From positions 114,453,160-114,517,159 of the forward strand of contig NC_062219.1 of the NCBI RefSeq assembly GCF_902686445.1: 64,000 nucleotides of DNA. The letters are read 5' to 3'. Source of the stretch: Sciurus carolinensis (lineage: Eukaryota; Chordata; Mammalia; Rodentia; Sciuridae). The notes beneath the pieces are model-generated. The model ran no database searches and was not told the origin of the DNA. It saw nothing but the letters and a program-made list of their open reading frames with translations. The translations under genes and the position numbers were made by a program. This document shows, one piece after another, positions 59,580 through 64,000 of the stretch (position 1 is its first letter; every line of letters starts with the position of its first letter).

Positions 59580-62182
59580 TTTTTAGTATCTTTATAAATT
59601 TATTTTAAAAAATAACAATTGCAATGACATCAATGATTGATCACTTGTACTCCCCCTACCACTGGGGGAAAGCCTATATAGTTGAGCTCCAAAGGAAAAT
59701 CAAGACATTATTATCGGGCACCCTGTAGCCAGAAAATGCTGTTGGTCCAGTGGCATAGACACTGACATGTTCAATGTACCAGTGCAATTAAAATATATAC
59801 ATTTACAATTATCCTGCAAAAAACCCAAAACACTCCAAGTGGTGACATAACTATGCATCAAACCAATTATTCATCCGTTCACTCTGCATCTTTGAAATCA
59901 TTACTACAGTCACAAGGGCAAATGAGTAAAAGAACTAGTAATAAAGAAAAAAATCCAAAGGTCAACTCCCCTGTTCCCACTTTATGGGCTATTATGGTGT
60001 GCTAAAATAACCATAATAAAAGGGTCATATCTGAAATGCAGTGATAAAATGACAACTGGTGGATTTCATGTCAAACAAAACAAAATTCAAACCCCCTCCC
60101 CAAGAAAAATTCAGCAACAATGAGGTTGGTATTACTATATACAAACTTATAGACACAAATAAATAGTATTTTAGAACCACTGTTGGCTTAAGCACTAGAA
60201 ATTAGGTTGGAGAAATCTCTCTCTAAATTCTCCTAAACTAACCACAAAGATAGAATTCCTCATTTTTAATATCTGAAAAAACTGGGGTGGTTTAATTTTT
60301 GAAACACAAGAGAGCCACAAGTTTCTTGTGAGCTTACCAGAGTCAGCCCTGACACGTGGAAAGCAGGAAAAATTACTAGATTCCCAAGTCTAGGAAGATA
60401 TTTCACTTCCAGTTTCCTTTGCATAGCTCTATACCTCTATTTCTACCTTTACTATGGTCTCCCCTTTGTGATTTTTCTCTCCAAAGGGTTTACTTTTCTG
60501 TCCTAATGCAATTAGAGTGATGACAAAGAAGCAATCTTTACTGCTGGTATTTAAGCCAACCACAAATGTTCTTCAGAATTATTGGATTTTCCTTCTTTGT
60601 TTCCAGAGAAGGCAGCCAACTCTTCTGAAATATCATCTTGGTTCTGTCTCCCAGAGTTCAACACCTGGAAAATAGATTTCTGAGGTCCAACTCATTCTGG
60701 CAACTGTGGCCCAGTTCCGGACCCTGCAGGCATCTCTACTTTCTTCCAGACTGTGGTTTATTCCTATCGTACGGGTGCAGTGTGAAAACCTTTTCTGCAC
60801 AAGGCCTATGGAGAAAGGGGAAAACAAATGGAAACTGGCACCAAAGAATCAGCTGCCATGGGAAGAAGGAGAATGTTTGCTCTCTGGGGCCAGCACAAAA
60901 TGCTGCTGGAGTGAAGCCAACATCCACATCAAGCTCTAGCAGGAAACCTGGACTATGTCCAGGACAGTATGCTTGAACAGTGCTTTCCAGGTTCTTTGTT
61001 AAGGACTCAATCTCAGAATTCTCCCTTTCAGTGCTTGTTAAAAGGTTTTAATATAAATGTGAATTAGTCTGTTCACCTTAATGATCCATTCCAGTTATTC
61101 ATCCACTGGAGGAGAATCATGCTCTATGCCAACACCTGGTAGGTAGACTACTCTTTCTTCCTAGACCGAAACACTCTTCTATTCCCCAAATGTCATCAAG
61201 AAGCCTACACTTGAAAATCTCTAGTTTGTCTCTCTGTTTAGGAATTACTACAAATGTTTTCAGCGCTTCAGCACAGAAATTTTTGAAGAGTTTTGTTTTC
61301 TACTTAGGAAAGGCAGTTTCAAGTTCCAGGACCCTCTATATTGTCTGAAAAGTAGCCACAGCAAGAACTATGGTTCTGATAACCTGTCAATAGAGACAAG
61401 CAGATCACAACTTGTCAAAGCTAAAAAAAGATTCAGTAATGTATGTTTTAGGTTCTTCAGAATTTTATCATTTTATCCCCAGAGTCCAAAATATCCTTTT
61501 GGACTTTTCTTGGCTGAAGTCCCAAAATGTGAACCCAGCATCTGGGCAGACAGAGATTCTTACTATTACCACAGATTAGATGGCTGTATCTCAGAGAATT
61601 TATTTTTTCCATATCACAGTATGGAACTTCCTTGCTCAGAGGCCATCTGAATACGAAGTGTCTATTCAGTTGGTCAGCCTGAGGTCCCCCTCCAGAGGGA
61701 TGTATGCTATCTAGATTCCATGGGAAGGAGTGAGCTGCGGCTTCCCTGATTGTAGTTCAGATTGAGAAGGATGTTCTTCCCTGCTGAGATGGCTGGCTGG
61801 CTTCACCAGTCAACATAAGTGCTTGTGTACTGCTGGGCTGGCAAGTGTCTCCTTGTATCATCCTAATCCACGAAATGTCAGTGTCATCAGCAGTCTGAAA
61901 TAGGTCCTGACTGAAAGGGTGAGACAAAGGCTTGCAACTTCAATTTGCCAGACATTGCTGCAATTATAATACTGAGCCACTTATTAAAAATTAAGTGGTT
62001 TCTGTCCTATAGAAAAGGGCAGAATGTGATCATCAGTGTCCCATTGGAAGAGTAGATCAATTTCCTGCAACAGTGGGAAACACTGGCAAGGAATATGACC
62101 TTGATCAGCTCCATTATATGGCCTGGGGTTAGGACACTCGAATTATCTGTGTCATTGCTTCTTCATCAGCTTGGTTTGGATC
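59580..62182 (-). CDS. NFYA: NFYA 3' end: last coding exon and 3' UTR (partial gene)
   Basis: NFYA is the CCAAT-binding, sequence-specific subunit of the nuclear trimer NF-Y. The last coding exon is 62129-62182 after the acceptor 'tttgtctctag'. It encodes DPNQADEEAMTQIIRVS and TAA, which I recall as the C-terminus of human NFYA. The 3' UTR runs about 2.5 kb to an AATAAA at 59599-59604, close to the human length. Earlier exons, including the DNA-binding domain, lie beyond the right edge of the window. Confidence 0.93.
59599..59604 (-). terminator. NFYA: NFYA polyadenylation signal (distal)
   Basis: AATAAA on the gene strand, about 2.53 kb after the stop codon. Other AATAAA copies at 60757-60762 and 61599-61604 could give shorter 3' UTRs. 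Confidence 0.65.
62129..62182 (-). CDS. NFYA: NFYA last coding exon
   Basis: 18 codons including stop, starting in phase 0 directly after the splice acceptor (human MQ|DPNQ junction). All residues match the human C-terminus as I recall it. Confidence 0.95.
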   Translation of the reverse strand, partial: DPNQADEEAMTQIIRVS

Positions 62183-64000
62183 CTAGAGACAAAGACAGCA
62201 TAATAATGATTAGGTTCCTTTGTAACAGCAACAACCTCCTGGCTTTCACAGCTTATCTTCAAGGGAACAAAACCAAAGTCCTGTATTATATCTTTAAGTC
62301 CATCTACATGGCTTAAAATGTAGCTCCATTAGGAAAGAAACAATAAACCTTATTTCTTAAAAAACATTTAAAGAGTAGCCTAGCCCTCTATCACCAAACA
62401 CTCCAGAGTTGATAGTGTATTTCTTTCATAAACAAACTGAGCTATGCTCTACTCTTAAGGGTTAAAAGGGTAATCAGGTGGCTAAGAAAAATTCCCAGAG
62501 AGAACACAGTGGCATGTTGCATTTTTGTGTCATTTTATGACTATCACATTTAAATACTGAGTGTTTAGTAAGGCTGGAAAACACATCTATATAATTTAAT
62601 ACACTCATTTTGTAGATAAAACCTGAAGCCTGAATGGGTAAAGTGATTTGACTGGACTACAGTCAACAAGCCAGGAGCCCAGCAAGGGTCAAGTCCTAAA
62701 TCTTTTGTCTTTCATATGATTTTTTTCCCCACTAAACTCTGGGCGCTGCTTCTCACTTGAGACCCACAGTGTTAAGAAAAACATCAGTCCTGGAAGGGTT
62801 TTTCCAACACTCCACAGGAACTACCTTTAGATTCCCATGCAAGGCTCTGAAACCTCAATAGGCAAGATGGTGAGAAAAGGCTGAAAGATTGCTGGTGGAA
62901 GACTGGACTTGGGTCTTGAACAATAACTACACTTACTGAGCACTCATCACACACTAGGTACAGGCTAAAAGGGTGCCTAATGTGCATCATTACATGAAGT
63001 TCCCATAATTTTTTTTTTTTTTTTGCGGTAGTGGGGATTGAACTCAGGGCCTTGTGCTTGCCAGGCAAGCACTCTACCAGCTGAGCTATCTCCCCAGCCC
63101 TCCATCATATTCTTAATGAAGTACCCAACACTATTTTGCTTTAAAGATGAGAAGAGGACAGGTTCAAATAGGCTAAGTAACTTGAGCAAGGCCATACTGT
63201 TAGCACCTGGAATCAGGAAGAGCTCTTGGCACACAGTGGCCTCCTACTACCAGCAGTTCACATTCACACAAGGCATGGGTGAACAGCAGCGAGAATGAGG
63301 AGCTCTCACACTATAGGTGAGAACTAAGAGCTTCAAAGAGTTGTTAGTGCTCATGTGTGGTGACATTTGAGGAAATCTAGTATAATTGTTGAGAGGAGTA
63401 ATGAAAAAAACTGCTTAGAAACTATGAAGAAATTGGTTTGTGGTAGATTAATAAAGAACATACGTTGTTGAGCAAGGAATTTCCATGATAAAAAAAATCA
63501 TACTATCTTATAAAGACTGATCTTACAGTACTGCATAAGGTCAATTGGAGTAGACTAGAGATCAATTTAGAGGATACTGCAATAGTGCAATGGAATGTAA
63601 TATTCACACACAGAGAATGAATTACTAGTTCATGGAAGAATTCATTAATTCAACAATCATTTACTGAGTGCTTGCTCAAAACTGGACACTATGCTAAGCC
63701 CAATAAATACAACAGAGAATAAAATCCTCTACTCTCTGAACAACTACACTCTAGGGAATAAAACAATCTCTAACACTTAGACAAATTAAATAATTCAATA
63801 ATGTGCTACAAAGAGAAGGAAGGTAGCATGAGAAAACATTGGAACAGAAAAGACCCATCCAGAGGTTAGGTGGACTAGGGATTTCTAATCTAAACCAAGG
63901 CCTAAAAGAAAAGGAGACAGTTATGCAAGAACAAGTGGAGATTACAGACTGAAAATTTTAAGGACACAGGCCTATGGCAGGAGTCAGAGAGATGAATAGT
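62183..64000 (-). other. NFYA: NFYA last intron (partial)
   Basis: No upstream NFYA exon was found before the window end. Contains a MIR-like remnant at about 62540-62700 and an ID at 63011-63100. 63630-63800 shows an ancient repeat-like 'tttactgagtgcttgc' pattern. Confidence 0.75.
63011..63100 (-). repeat. ID SINE
   Basis: Antisense: T15 run, 'gggattgaactcagggcc', 'aggcaagcactctaccag', 'tatctccccagccc'. Close to consensus, hence young. Confidence 0.92.

Noticed and set aside
60633..60976. Open frames of about 110 codons on both strands within the NFYA 3' UTR
   Set aside because: Overlapping shadows with no homology. The region is UTR by its position between the NFYA stop and poly(A) signal.
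62183..64000. Upstream NFYA exon encoding the DNA-binding domain
   Set aside because: Searched on the minus strand for the expected residues before DPNQ; none found in the window.

Overview
The window is mammalian nuclear DNA, probably from a squirrel-family rodent. The evidence is the abundance of tRNA-Ala-like ID elements (box A and box B like), of dimeric B1-plus-ID SINEs, and of ID copies with the long A-rich tails I associate with sciurids. The species call is inference. Gene order matches human 6p21.1 read in reverse: TREML1, then the locus that is the pseudogene ADCY10P1 in human, then NFYA.

Layout. 1-1993 is upstream DNA with a MIR and a long (GA)n tract. 1994-6011 (+) is TREML1 (TLT-1), six coding exons and 309 codons, all in phase, with a poly(A) signal at 6227. 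6.2-20 kb is a gene-poor spacer filled with L1 fragments, including a three-deep nest: an L1, split by a Tigger/MER2-like DNA transposon, split in turn by another repeat with a 9-bp duplication. 20042-58654 (-) is a 30-coding-exon gene homologous over its whole length to soluble adenylyl cyclase ADCY10 (about 1554 codons against about 1610 in human). 58.35-58.89 kb is its CpG-island promoter with two CCAAT boxes 40 bp apart. 59.6-62.18 kb (-) is the 3' end of NFYA: its last coding exon of 17 residues plus stop, and a 3' UTR of about 2.5 kb. 62.18-64 kb is NFYA intron.

The main point of interest is the ADCY10-like gene. In human this locus is a pseudogene, yet here 28 of 29 junctions between coding exons join in phase and no exon carries an in-frame stop. 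By alignment from memory with human ADCY10, both catalytic metal aspartates are replaced (D47 to H, D99 to N). Bicarbonate and ATP-site residues have also changed (K95N, R176Q, K334R, N412S). The Walker A and Walker B motifs of the following P-loop module are intact. One junction, exon 13 to 14, is out of phase by one base and would stop translation near residue 574 unless splicing differs or the base is a sequencing error. The locus therefore looks like a pseudo-cyclase paralogue, either recently inactivated or still expressed in a non-catalytic form.

TREML1 and the ADCY10-like gene converge. NFYA and the ADCY10-like gene are tandem on the minus strand, with about 0.9 kb between the NFYA poly(A) signal and the ADCY10-like ATG.
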